A stretch of 64,000 bases of DNA from Gemmatimonadota bacterium (GTDB lineage Bacteria > Gemmatimonadota > Gemmatimonadetes > Gemmatimonadales > Gemmatimonadaceae), in assembly GCA_016191225.1 (NCBI GenBank), contig JACPPC010000013.1, forward strand, positions 90,004-154,003. Reading direction: 5' to 3'. The notes under the pieces are model-generated. The model searched no databases and was not told the origin of the DNA. It was given only the letters and a program-made list of their open reading frames with translations. A program made the translations under genes and the position numbers. How positions within the stretch are numbered: the stretch's first letter is position 1; each line of letters starts with the position of its first letter. Positions 30,201 to 37,381 of the stretch are shown here, piece by piece.

Positions 30201-30333
30201 TGACGAACGACGCACGCCTGCGGCTCTCGATGATCTGCTGCGTGGGTTGACCGGAGTCGTCCAACTCCCAGTGCCGGCGAGGGCACTCGTACGGGGAGTT
30301 GAGGATCGGGTGGTCGAAGAACGGGTTGGTCAT
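27250..30333 (-). CDS. Type III restriction enzyme Res subunit
   Basis: A 1027-residue helicase-nuclease. Superfamily 2 helicase motifs are intact: Walker A LATGAGKTTVMAM (near residue 193), DEAH box VLNDEAHHCY (near 313), SAT (DLSATPFFLSG), and motif VI QVIGRALRRQSY. Near the C-terminus, YLPDFIVLVDDGHG followed by LLHLVVEIKGYRRED gives the PD...ExK nuclease site. ATG at 30333. It heads the operon Res-Mod-helicase, with junctions of 2 and 4 bases. Res-first order is the reverse of the classical mod-res order. No disruption seen, so the system is probably active. Confidence 0.93.
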   Translation of the reverse strand: MTNPFFDHPILNSPYECPRRHWELDDSGQPTQQIIESRRRASFVTPIPKPKKRKGHAAQEALEFDEGSGLSTKEQQYDPNSIINEVRGLVATWRALPNPSHWQVTSETARLLQHWRHHPFSAIRPFFCQVEAVETAIWLAEVAPHTVRGKQLLDHLASASREANPELLRWALKLATGAGKTTVMAMLIAWQTINAVRHPGSKHFTRGFLVLAPGLTIKDRLRVLQPNDPDSYYKDRELVPSDMLDDVNRAKIVITNYHAFKLRERVELAAGGRALLRGRTGDELQTKETEGQMIQRVMPDLMGMKNILVLNDEAHHCYREKPEEPDDEGLKGDERKEAEKNNEAARVWISGLEAVNRKLGLTRVIDLSATPFFLSGSGYAEGTLFPWTASDFSLMDAIECGIVKLPRVPVAENIPGEEMPMFRNLWENIRKDMPKKGRGKGEVLDPLKLPTRLQTALEALYGHYAKTFALWEEKGIKVPPCFIIVCQNTAISKLVYDFVSGFHRANDDGTTTLVNGRLALFRNYDEVTGNELPHPRTLLIDSEQLEAGDALDDSFRVMAADEIERFRREIVERTGDVRAGESITDQELLREVMNTVGKPGQLGGATRCVVSVSMLTEGWDASTVTHVLGIRAFGTQLLCEQVIGRALRRQSYELNEDGPDKGLFNVEYADIFGIPFDFTAKPVPSPPQPPRETVQVKAVRPERDALEIRFPRVEGYRIELPEERLSADFNDDSILVLSPELVGPTITQTAGIIGQSVNMTLEGLRDMRQSTVLFEVTKRLLYTSWRDPGDEPKLHLFGQLKRITKHWLDTCLVCKGDTYPAQLMYQELADMACSRITAAITRQFLGVRPIKALLDPYNPTGSTNHVRFNTSRPDRWETSSSRCHVNWVVLDSDWEGEFCRVVESHPQVRAYVKNHNLGLEVPYRYGSEGRKYLPDFIVLVDDGHGPDDLLHLVVEIKGYRREDAKEKKSAMETYWVPGVNHLGTHGRWAFAEFTDVYQIQTDFKAKVDGEFKKMIAGATAQPVTAST

Positions 30334-30685
30334 GTAGTGTGCGAATGATGGATCGAGCCTTCAGGCTTGCCTTGTGCCAGCGCGAACCAACCTGCGGCGC
30401 GATCGCCCTTACGACGCCTGCCATTCGCGGCTAGCTGCTCCATGGGAACTTTGTGGCAGACCGGCGCGTGACCTGCGCGAGATGTCCATTCCGCAGTCTC
30501 CGAATGTGCTACTCCGAGGGGCGGTGCTGCTAGGGGGAGTAGGGTGCACGCAGGAGGGCTCCCTCCCCGCACGTCGTCCGAAAAAACACGCATGATCGTG
30601 CGGCCCAGGCACAGCGGGTGCGCGCGTGCCAGGGTGCAAGTCGGGCGAAGTGCGCAGGCATTTCGTGCATTGCGACGGCGACGAC
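30334..30685. other. Gene-free gap between Res and RT-nitrilase genes
   Basis: 352 bases with no credible coding sequence on either strand. It should hold the Res promoter. A weak minus-strand terminator candidate lies inside it (30581-30600). Confidence 0.45.
30581..30600 (-). terminator. Weak candidate terminator of RT-nitrilase gene
   Basis: On the minus strand a 4-bp CACG/CGTG stem with a 6-base loop is followed directly by six T residues, about 85 bases after the RT-nitrilase stop. The stem is short, so support is limited. Confidence 0.3.
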
Positions 30686-33600
30686 CTAGCCGCGTACCCC
30701 GGCTGGGCGTGACTTCCAAATGGGTTTCGGGTTGGTCGGGTCACTCATTCTTGCGATGAGCTCAGCGATGTTGTCGATCTCGAAGAACGCGATCGAAGCC
30801 TGAGGTTGCCCGTGCAAGTGAAACAACCTGCGCTCGTTGCGGTTGCGACGAGGCCAATAGGCATTGCTCCCACCATAGGCACCATTGTTCGCCACCACCA
30901 CAAACTGAAACATGTGATAGTGAAGCGCCAAGGACATTTGATCAAACGTGTCGACATCCTTGTTAAGAGAGGGAATGGCGAGCACGTCCGAGTGATTTCG
31001 CAGGGCTGTCGCCAGCGACAGGTCCGTCGCGTCATAACAGACAGCGGCCGTCAGCCAAAGAGGCCGAGTGCCCACATCCCGTGTCCAGTCGTACCCAATG
31101 AGCCACTGGCAGGGGCGCCAGCCCTCAAGTCGCTTGACAGGATCGTTCAGTCTCGCCTCAGATGCGGCAAGATGGAACTTCCCCTGCCGGCGAACGACAA
31201 TCTGCTGCCCATAGGCAGCAGACCAGCTCGGGATGATCCACAAAGCAGAGTTGACCAGATCCTTACTCGGACTCACACGCTCGTACGTCAGTCCAGCTAG
31301 GATGATGGTACGATGCTTACGCGCAAATGGCACTAGGTGTGTCCAGACGTCCTTGGGATGAACGGCGAGCTCTGGCAGGATTAACCAGTCCAGCCGACCC
31401 TCCCGAGATTGATGCGTCTCACGGAGCGCCAGCATGCGCCTGACGGCCGCCAATGCGGCCGACAAGTGGTTTCGGTGACCCTGTCGCGAGCTCGGCAATG
31501 ACAACGTGAGGTCGCCAACCGCGGCTGCCTCTTCAATGTGCTGATCAGTCGGAATCACGGTTTGGACAACGCACGCCCGCAAGGGCCTCGAACCAAGCCC
31601 AACGTCGGGGCGAGATGTCTCGAGCGGCAGCAGCAGTAGCCCGTTCGCCTCCTCCTGCAACTCTTCCAGGTATCGAACGCGGCCGGCGATTGCCTCGAAC
31701 AGGTGCTGCCGGCCATCCTTGACTTTGAGCTCGGCGCCCTCTGCCCGGCAGCCGGGCCATCTGAGAAGAGAATAGAGAAGTCGCTCGAACCAATCCGAAA
31801 TCGGGAGCCAGTCATCGCCAAACGCAGATTGTCCATTGAAGAGCCCATACAAGCGTTGGTACCAGTGGTTCTGCGCTGCTCGATACATCGTGGTTCCGTC
31901 CTTCCAACCCGCCCTCTCTGTGGCGCGCGTGAAATCAGGATTGGCAGTCAAGACAAAGCGAAGGAGATAGCCGAGTTGAAATCGCCACGCCTCCCCGCTC
32001 GGGCACCACGGCGGCGGGCAATACATCGACCCTTCGTCAGATTCTCCATCGATCGAGACATCCATAGTGCCGCTACTTGCGCTCGAACTGACATCGTCGG
32101 AAAACGTTACCCGCACTGAGCCCGGCGCGATGGCGGTTATTCGCTCGGTCCGTCCAAGCGCCAGCAGAAACGCCTTAGCGAATCGGAGAGCGGCTAGTTC
32201 GCTCCGAAGTGGGCTTTGAAGCGCGGGGCTCAGCACAAGACTTGCCAACGTGTGGTCAATTGGCGATGCCTCCTTCGCCGGAAGACAGAGGTCTTGACGC
32301 AAGCCTCGGCTTAGTTTCTCGGCAAGCTCAGGGCGGGCGGCGAGGAGCTCCAACCCGAACGCGGGGTCTTTTCGTGCAACCGCCTCGAGCTGAGCGGCTG
32401 TGAGCCCGTCGCGTATCAACGCAGAGCCTGCGCTCTCTGACCGAAACGATCGGCGCGAAAGGATTGCGAGCGTAGCGAACTCTGCGGCTGGCTCTTCTCC
32501 TTTGCCGTATTGAAGGAAGTAGAGTAGCTCCCGATACGCTCGCGTCTCTGGGCTTGCGCCAATCTTCGACAGGGGCGCCGCGCTAGGGTCGTGCGCAGTC
32601 ACGAACAGGAGCGCCTGTTGCCTGAGGTACCAAGGCAGTGAGTTGGCGCGCAGAGTCAAGAGCCGCATCGCCTCGGTTTGCAAGAGTCGCCGGTATTCCT
32701 CTATGCCAGCATGCGGCGACATCATGTCTTCGTGTTCCACGAAGCCCGTCTCCGTCGCGCCAGCCCTCAGTATCTCAGCTAGGCAATACCATGCAACTCG
32801 CCGCGGCGCGCCTCTCCGACCTCTCCCTTCTGTGTACGGGCGCAGTAGATCGAGGATGCCCCGCAGGACGTCGGCAGCCGGCCACAGATCCAAACCGATG
32901 CGAAGCAAACGGACGTTGGACGGATCCTCGACCCAGCGCTCGATGAGCCCCAGTGCAAACGCTCTGGCGTCATCGTCGAGCTCAGAGCGCGTTCGCTCTA
33001 CCGGCCAATACGGCTCTATGTCATCCTCGTCAGCGCGCGCCTCGAGTGCATCGTCACGCCCAAGGTCCGCGAGTAGAGGCCGCAGTGAACGATACGTATT
33101 GCGAAAACGCCAAGCGGCAAATCTCTCAACGGTAGCATCGCGCACATCCGCCACCGGTGCGAACGACCACTGTTGTCCGCCTTCGCGTTTGGGAGAGTAT
33201 CGGCGCTGCGACCGAAGCAATCCCTGCACCGCGTCGAGAATCTCCGTCCCCCCTATTGCGTCGAACCCTCCGGATACAGCGCTTTGAATGCGTGCCATCT
33301 GCTTGCTTTGACGGACGAAGGGGCGCTCGTCGCTGCCAATAGTCGCTGCCTTGGTCTTCTCGGCTGACACCTCCAAGCCCGGCGCGTGCAGATCGACTAG
33401 CCTCTGCAGCCACGCTTTGACTTGGTTCTCGACATCAGCCAACGCGATCTCCCTCGCTGCGCCCACCACGATTCGCAGGTCGTCGACGTATCGGCACGCG
33501 TCCTTGATAACAACTCCTGGCGCGAGCTCTCGCGAGATCGACTCTCGAAGTGCTTGGTCAAACGTGACGAGTGCTACGTTTGCAAAGAAGCCGGACGCCA

Positions 33601-34459
33601 CCAGGCCCTGCGGCAACGCGACTCGTGCGAAGCTCGCCATTCCGGCCGCACGCGCATATCTGCTCACTTCACGTGAATCCTGCGGAGCCCAGCTCCAATC
33701 AAGTAGTCGCCCGGCGAATGCGAAGAAGCCTGCGTCATCGTCAGGTCGCTGAAGCTCGGCCAGCTTGACGCGGAGGAGCTCAGGCGTCACGCGATCGTAG
33801 AACTGACGAAGGTCTGAGTGTACAACCACCGCCCTGTGACCGCGCTGCGTGGATATTTCAGCCGCAGCGATGTCAGGACGCCCTAGAAATGTCCGATAGT
33901 CTTCGTAGTACGCGCGATACAGCTTTGCGGAGCCCCAGCGGTGCTCCAGTTGCTCTCCACTGCCGCCGCAGAAGAGCCGATTGCCGTATGAAACGACTCG
34001 CCTGCGTTGTACGGCGTCGACGACATTGGCCCGCGGGTCTCCCTGGCTGGACTCCACTCGGTCGGCGAGGCAGAGCATCACCGCGGTCGCGGCGACTTGG
34101 TCGCGGATCGTCGCGTGTGCCAGCGGGCGCAGCATCGTGACAGCTGCCTGCTTGGTTCCAGCCATCTTACTCGCGGCCCCCGGTGCCCACTCCCTCGTAT
34201 GCTCATTCAGAAGCCACTGCTGACTCTTTGGAGCTGGCACGATGCGAAGCGGGTCGCTCTTCCATGTGCCAGGGGTTGCCAGTTCATCGGCAATCTCGCC
34301 CAGGAATCGTTGCAGGTCGATCGCGACGCGGTCCAGCTCGAGCGTATCAGCGTACCAGTTGTGGTGCCGGATGTACGCAGCTGATTTCTTCCATGCCTGA
34401 ATGAGCACGCACTCTTGCCTGAGTACGTCGAGTGAGGGCGAGAGCCGCTCGAGCATCAT
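30686..34459 (-). CDS. Reverse transcriptase-nitrilase fusion, DRT type 1-like
   Basis: A 1257-residue defence-associated reverse transcriptase. RT motifs: motif A VVVHSDLRQFYDRV (Asp216), motif B ALPQGLVASGFFANV (281-295), catalytic box CRYVDDLRIVVG (YVDD 324-327). After a long helical middle (about 350-980) comes a nitrilase domain with the complete triad: LPELAVHP (Glu1030), RRQGKFHL (Lys1094) and AAVCYDATDL (Cys1141). RT-nitrilase fusions define DRT type 1 among the UG/Abi reverse transcriptases, which protect against phage. Starts with two adjacent ATGs (34459, 34456). Single-gene unit; RT activity on an unknown template and the nitrilase substrate are not defined by sequence. Confidence 0.93.
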   Translation of the reverse strand: MMLERLSPSLDVLRQECVLIQAWKKSAAYIRHHNWYADTLELDRVAIDLQRFLGEIADELATPGTWKSDPLRIVPAPKSQQWLLNEHTREWAPGAASKMAGTKQAAVTMLRPLAHATIRDQVAATAVMLCLADRVESSQGDPRANVVDAVQRRRVVSYGNRLFCGGSGEQLEHRWGSAKLYRAYYEDYRTFLGRPDIAAAEISTQRGHRAVVVHSDLRQFYDRVTPELLRVKLAELQRPDDDAGFFAFAGRLLDWSWAPQDSREVSRYARAAGMASFARVALPQGLVASGFFANVALVTFDQALRESISRELAPGVVIKDACRYVDDLRIVVGAAREIALADVENQVKAWLQRLVDLHAPGLEVSAEKTKAATIGSDERPFVRQSKQMARIQSAVSGGFDAIGGTEILDAVQGLLRSQRRYSPKREGGQQWSFAPVADVRDATVERFAAWRFRNTYRSLRPLLADLGRDDALEARADEDDIEPYWPVERTRSELDDDARAFALGLIERWVEDPSNVRLLRIGLDLWPAADVLRGILDLLRPYTEGRGRRGAPRRVAWYCLAEILRAGATETGFVEHEDMMSPHAGIEEYRRLLQTEAMRLLTLRANSLPWYLRQQALLFVTAHDPSAAPLSKIGASPETRAYRELLYFLQYGKGEEPAAEFATLAILSRRSFRSESAGSALIRDGLTAAQLEAVARKDPAFGLELLAARPELAEKLSRGLRQDLCLPAKEASPIDHTLASLVLSPALQSPLRSELAALRFAKAFLLALGRTERITAIAPGSVRVTFSDDVSSSASSGTMDVSIDGESDEGSMYCPPPWCPSGEAWRFQLGYLLRFVLTANPDFTRATERAGWKDGTTMYRAAQNHWYQRLYGLFNGQSAFGDDWLPISDWFERLLYSLLRWPGCRAEGAELKVKDGRQHLFEAIAGRVRYLEELQEEANGLLLLPLETSRPDVGLGSRPLRACVVQTVIPTDQHIEEAAAVGDLTLSLPSSRQGHRNHLSAALAAVRRMLALRETHQSREGRLDWLILPELAVHPKDVWTHLVPFARKHRTIILAGLTYERVSPSKDLVNSALWIIPSWSAAYGQQIVVRRQGKFHLAASEARLNDPVKRLEGWRPCQWLIGYDWTRDVGTRPLWLTAAVCYDATDLSLATALRNHSDVLAIPSLNKDVDTFDQMSLALHYHMFQFVVVANNGAYGGSNAYWPRRNRNERRLFHLHGQPQASIAFFEIDNIAELIARMSDPTNPKPIWKSRPAGVRG

Positions 34460-35285
34460 GGATGCTTCTCGGGACGAATCACGTGGACGCTCTCGGCGCT
34501 GAAGCGGCCGCGCTGCCCGATCCCCTCTCCTCGACCGAGCGACTGCGAGCGGTCTTCCCGCGCACGCATGCGAACTCGCTCGCCACTGTTCGGGTTCGAG
34601 AGAGAGAGAACGGACGCGGCCGGCGGCTGGATGCGCCACGGCTCGCCTGCTCGGCGCTCGCGAGCACCGCGCTGGCGTCGCTCGGGTGGTCCAAGATCAA
34701 GCACAAGGGCACGTCAATCCGCGGAGCTTTCTTGGGTCCACCGGGCGTGAGTCCGGCGACATGTCTGCGGCCTACGTCGGCCGCGCCATTCAAGGTCCGT
34801 CGGGGGGCGGCGCTCTGCAAGTCCCTCCTGCTCCCTCCTTCGAGGTGTGTCAGCGCGGACCCAGCGCTGGACCAGCTCTCCAGTCGATTTGACGCCGGAA
34901 TTACGGGCGCTCTCGGGGCCCAATCGCCCCGCGTAGAGTCGGCGCCTTCGGCATCCGTTTCGGCTCTGCCCACTGAATCACCGAGTCGAGCGTCTCTACG
35001 TCTTCCGACGCCCGAAGGGTGATCAGTGGCCGGCCCACTCGTTCGTTGCTGTCGCGGTACATGCCGTTTTACACCTCAGATCACCCGCCACCGCAGCACC
35101 GCGAGCATGTTGTTCGCCGCCTAAGCCACCTCGTGCTCGGTGCTCGTTCGCCACCATTCGATCTCGCCTCTGCGGTCGGCGGGCTGGCCCCTCACGAGCA
35201 GTTCGTGCAGGCGCTGCTCCTGAGTGTGATGCGCTGAAGCGAATTGTCTGTGTTTTTGGATCTTGATATGCCAGCCGTTTGATTG
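34460..35285. other. 826-base gene-free region upstream of RT-nitrilase gene
   Basis: The longest gap in the window. Short open frames on both strands show no family resemblance. A small hairpin GCGGCC(6)GGCCGC lies near 34767-34784 and an AGAGAGAGAGA tract near 34600. Around 35070-35240 the minus strand can be read as a broken peptide (EIEWWRTSTEHEVA, stop, AANNMLAVLRWR), which may be a decayed gene. It should contain the RT promoter and could encode a structured RNA, but I cannot show one. Confidence 0.45.
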
Positions 35286-36458
35286 TCACACCCGCCCCGG
35301 CAGCCCCGTCCCTTCATTGAGGATGGCCACATACCGTTCGTACCCGAACACCCGCCCACGCCGCCGCCCCGTCAGCTCGGTCACCACCCCCGCCCGCTCC
35401 AAGTGCACCAGCGACTTGTTCACCGTCGCCGGGGTGAGCCCGGTCGCCTGGGCGAGCGACGCCGACGTCGCGATCGGCTGCCGCTGCAGCGCCCGATGGA
35501 TCGCCAGCGCGGACCGGGCCGCACGACCCAGGCGTTCGATGCGCGCACCATCCGCCGAGGCCAGCTCGAGCAGCCGCTTGGCCGACGTCGCGGCCGACGT
35601 CGCGCTCGCGAGCACCGCGTCGGCGAAGAACTCGAGCCACCCCTCCCAGTCGCCATGCTGGCGCACGCCGTTGAGCAGCTCGTAGTACGTCGGCCGGTGT
35701 TCCTTGAAGTGCAGGCTCAGGTACAGCATGGGCTCGCGCAGCAAGCCGTCGTTGGCGAGCTGCAGCGCGATCAGCAGGCGGCCGAGCCGGCCGTTGCCGT
35801 CGAGGAAGGGGTGGATCGTCTCGAATTGCACGTGCGCCAGCGCCGCCTTGGCCAGTGGCGGAGTCGGCTCGGGCCGGTCGTGCAGGAATCGCTCGAACTG
35901 CGTGAGGCACTCGCCAAGCTCGCTCGACGGCGGCGGCACGAACGCGGCGTTGCCGGGTCGCGATCCGCCGATCCACACCTGGCTGCGACGAAACTCGCCC
36001 GGCGTGAGCTTCGCCCCGCGCCCGCCGCCGAGGAGCACCTGGTGCACCTCGCGCAGCAGCCGAAGCGAGAGCGGAAAGCCCCCGCGCAGCCGCCTGAGGC
36101 CGTGTTCGAGCGCCGCCACGTAGCGGCTCACCTCGCGCGCATCCTCCACCGGCACGCCCGGCTGCTCGTCGAGCTCGAACAGCATCAGGTCCGCCAGCGA
36201 GGACTGCGTTCCCTCGATCATAGAGGAGAGCACCGCCTCCTTGCGCACGAAGCTGTTGAGCAGCAGCGGCGCGTTCGGCAGCAGCTCGGTGACCGCGTCG
36301 AGCCGGCCCAGGGCGACCAGCGCGGCATCGAACCGGCCGCGCAGCGCCGGCGTCCACTCCACCGCCGGACTCGGCGGCAGCGGCGACGGAATGAAGGCGT
36401 TGAACGCCTCGCCGGCGCTGGTGACCTTGAGGTAGTGGCCCTGCAGGGAGCGGCGCAT
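35286..36458 (-). CDS. Fic-family protein AMPylator with C-terminal winged helix
   Basis: A 390-residue Fic protein. The catalytic loop is canonical: HPFLDGNGRLGR (HPFx[D/E]GNGRxxR). The autoinhibitory motif SSMIEGTQS upstream (near residue 80) marks a class II Fic, where the Glu blocks ATP until released. The C-terminal about 60 residues (TSASLAQATGLTPATVNKSL) form a winged-helix DNA-binding domain, common in this subfamily. An 11-bp inverted repeat just upstream of the ATG fits autoregulation. Target protein unknown. Fic proteins frequently sit in defence or toxin-rich regions, as here. Confidence 0.93.
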   Translation of the reverse strand: MRRSLQGHYLKVTSAGEAFNAFIPSPLPPSPAVEWTPALRGRFDAALVALGRLDAVTELLPNAPLLLNSFVRKEAVLSSMIEGTQSSLADLMLFELDEQPGVPVEDAREVSRYVAALEHGLRRLRGGFPLSLRLLREVHQVLLGGGRGAKLTPGEFRRSQVWIGGSRPGNAAFVPPPSSELGECLTQFERFLHDRPEPTPPLAKAALAHVQFETIHPFLDGNGRLGRLLIALQLANDGLLREPMLYLSLHFKEHRPTYYELLNGVRQHGDWEGWLEFFADAVLASATSAATSAKRLLELASADGARIERLGRAARSALAIHRALQRQPIATSASLAQATGLTPATVNKSLVHLERAGVVTELTGRRRGRVFGYERYVAILNEGTGLPGRV

Positions 36459-36464
36459 CGGGAT

Positions 36465-36493
36465 CCTGAAATAAGGGAGCGTCTTATTTTAGG
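36465..36493. promoter_or_regulatory. Operator-like inverted repeat in front of fic
   Basis: CCTGAAATAAG (36465-36475), 7 bases, CTTATTTTAGG (36483-36493): 10 of 11 positions pair. It begins 7 bases before the Fic start codon and is AT-rich in GC-rich DNA. The winged-helix tail of the Fic protein is the likely binder (inference). Confidence 0.6.
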
Positions 36494-36576
36494 ATATCGC
36501 CGTACCTAAATCAAGCTCTGGCCCGGAGATTGGCGGCGGCGTGGCCGCGATGGGTCGCTTCAACGCGTCGCCTGAT

Positions 36577-36618
36577 TTGCTCAGCGTATTGAGCAATTTC
36601 ACTCAGCATGTTGAGCAA
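36577..36618. promoter_or_regulatory. Two tandem palindromes with 22-base period
   Basis: TTGCTCA-GCGTAT-TGAGCAA (36577-36596) is a perfect 7-bp inverted repeat. A second, CTCA-GCATGT-TGAG extended to TGAGCAA (36602-36618), follows exactly 22 bases later. They lie between the small hypothetical gene and fic. The helical phasing suggests a cooperative repressor site. Confidence 0.5.
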
Positions 36619-36674
36619 AATCACGCCGAGCCAGAAGCTGCAGCGTAAGTCTATCGCCAGCAATGGTTTGCGGA

Positions 36675-37001
36675 TTAGTCCTTCGTTGAAGGACTCTCCG
36701 GCTCCAGCGGCCCGAGCTTCGCAAGCAACGGCTCCGGCACCTCGTCGGCGCGGAGCACCCCGCGCTCGATCGCCAACTTCACGAGCAGGTTCGGCGGCAG
36801 GCCGCTGTTGAAGTCGCCCCACAGCGCCTGGTTCTTCTTGTGAACGTGGTGGATCGCGTCGGACAGCTTGAACGCATCGATCCGGCCGGCGCGCCAGTCG
36901 TCCACCGCCTTTGCCAGCCCTTCGAGCACGGCGGTCAGTTCGCGCTCGTACAACGAGCCCACGAGTCTGCGCAGCGTGGCGACGTCAGCCTTCGTCAGCA
37001 T
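36675..37001 (-). CDS. Small hypothetical protein
   Basis: 108 residues, predicted mainly helical, starting MLTKADVATLRRLVGSLYER and ending with a Pro/Glu-rich tail. Regular codon use, a clear ATG and a compact domain-like pattern (DDWRAGRIDAFKLSDAIHHV; LLVKLAIERGVL) suggest a real gene. I do not recognise a named family. The position directly upstream of fic on the same strand, with palindromes between them, suggests it may belong to the Fic locus, for instance as a partner. That is inference only. Confidence 0.6.
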   Translation of the reverse strand: MLTKADVATLRRLVGSLYERELTAVLEGLAKAVDDWRAGRIDAFKLSDAIHHVHKKNQALWGDFNSGLPPNLLVKLAIERGVLRADEVPEPLLAKLGPLEPESPSTKD

Positions 37002-37146
37002 AACGGCATCGCTACCACCTGCCGAGCTCCTCCCCGCACTCCCGCTTCCCCTCTCCGGCGCAATACGGCGCCGTCACCATCAGCATCCGTCCCGCCTCCA
37101 TCGACTGCCGTGCGCTGCCAGCTGGTGCGGGAAGTCGGGAGGGAAA

Positions 37147-37371
37147 GGCGAGGAAGGGGAGAGGAGCTGACCACAGAGACACGGAGGGCACGGAGGTTCA
37201 CGGCGGAGGCAAGGGCAAGGGCGATAGACCTTTGGGAACACATCGCGGGGGAGCGACTTGACCCACGGCGCGAGGCTCGGCGCATGCGCCCCCAAGGTCT
37301 CGCAGTTGCTTCCTCGGTGCCCCTCTGTGATCTCTGTGTCTCTGTGGTCGGCTCCTCTCCCCTTCCTCGCC
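37147..37371. repeat. Large inverted repeat with CCACAGAGACAC-type arms
   Basis: Arms of 40 bases (37147-37186 and 37332-37371) pair with two mismatches, separated by 145 bases. Each arm joins a purine-rich block (ggcgaggaaggggagaggag) to ccacagagacacggag. It fills the gap 37002-37381, which has no credible gene. A further partial copy lies at 40878-40917. Looks like a non-coding mobile or MITE-like repeat. Confidence 0.75.
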
Positions 37372-37381
37372 CGCCCCTCCC

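Noticed and set aside
36511..36674. Possible small coding frame (minus) containing LLNMLSEIAQYAEQIRRR
   Set aside because: The peptide is produced by the tandem palindromes and has no independent start or family match.
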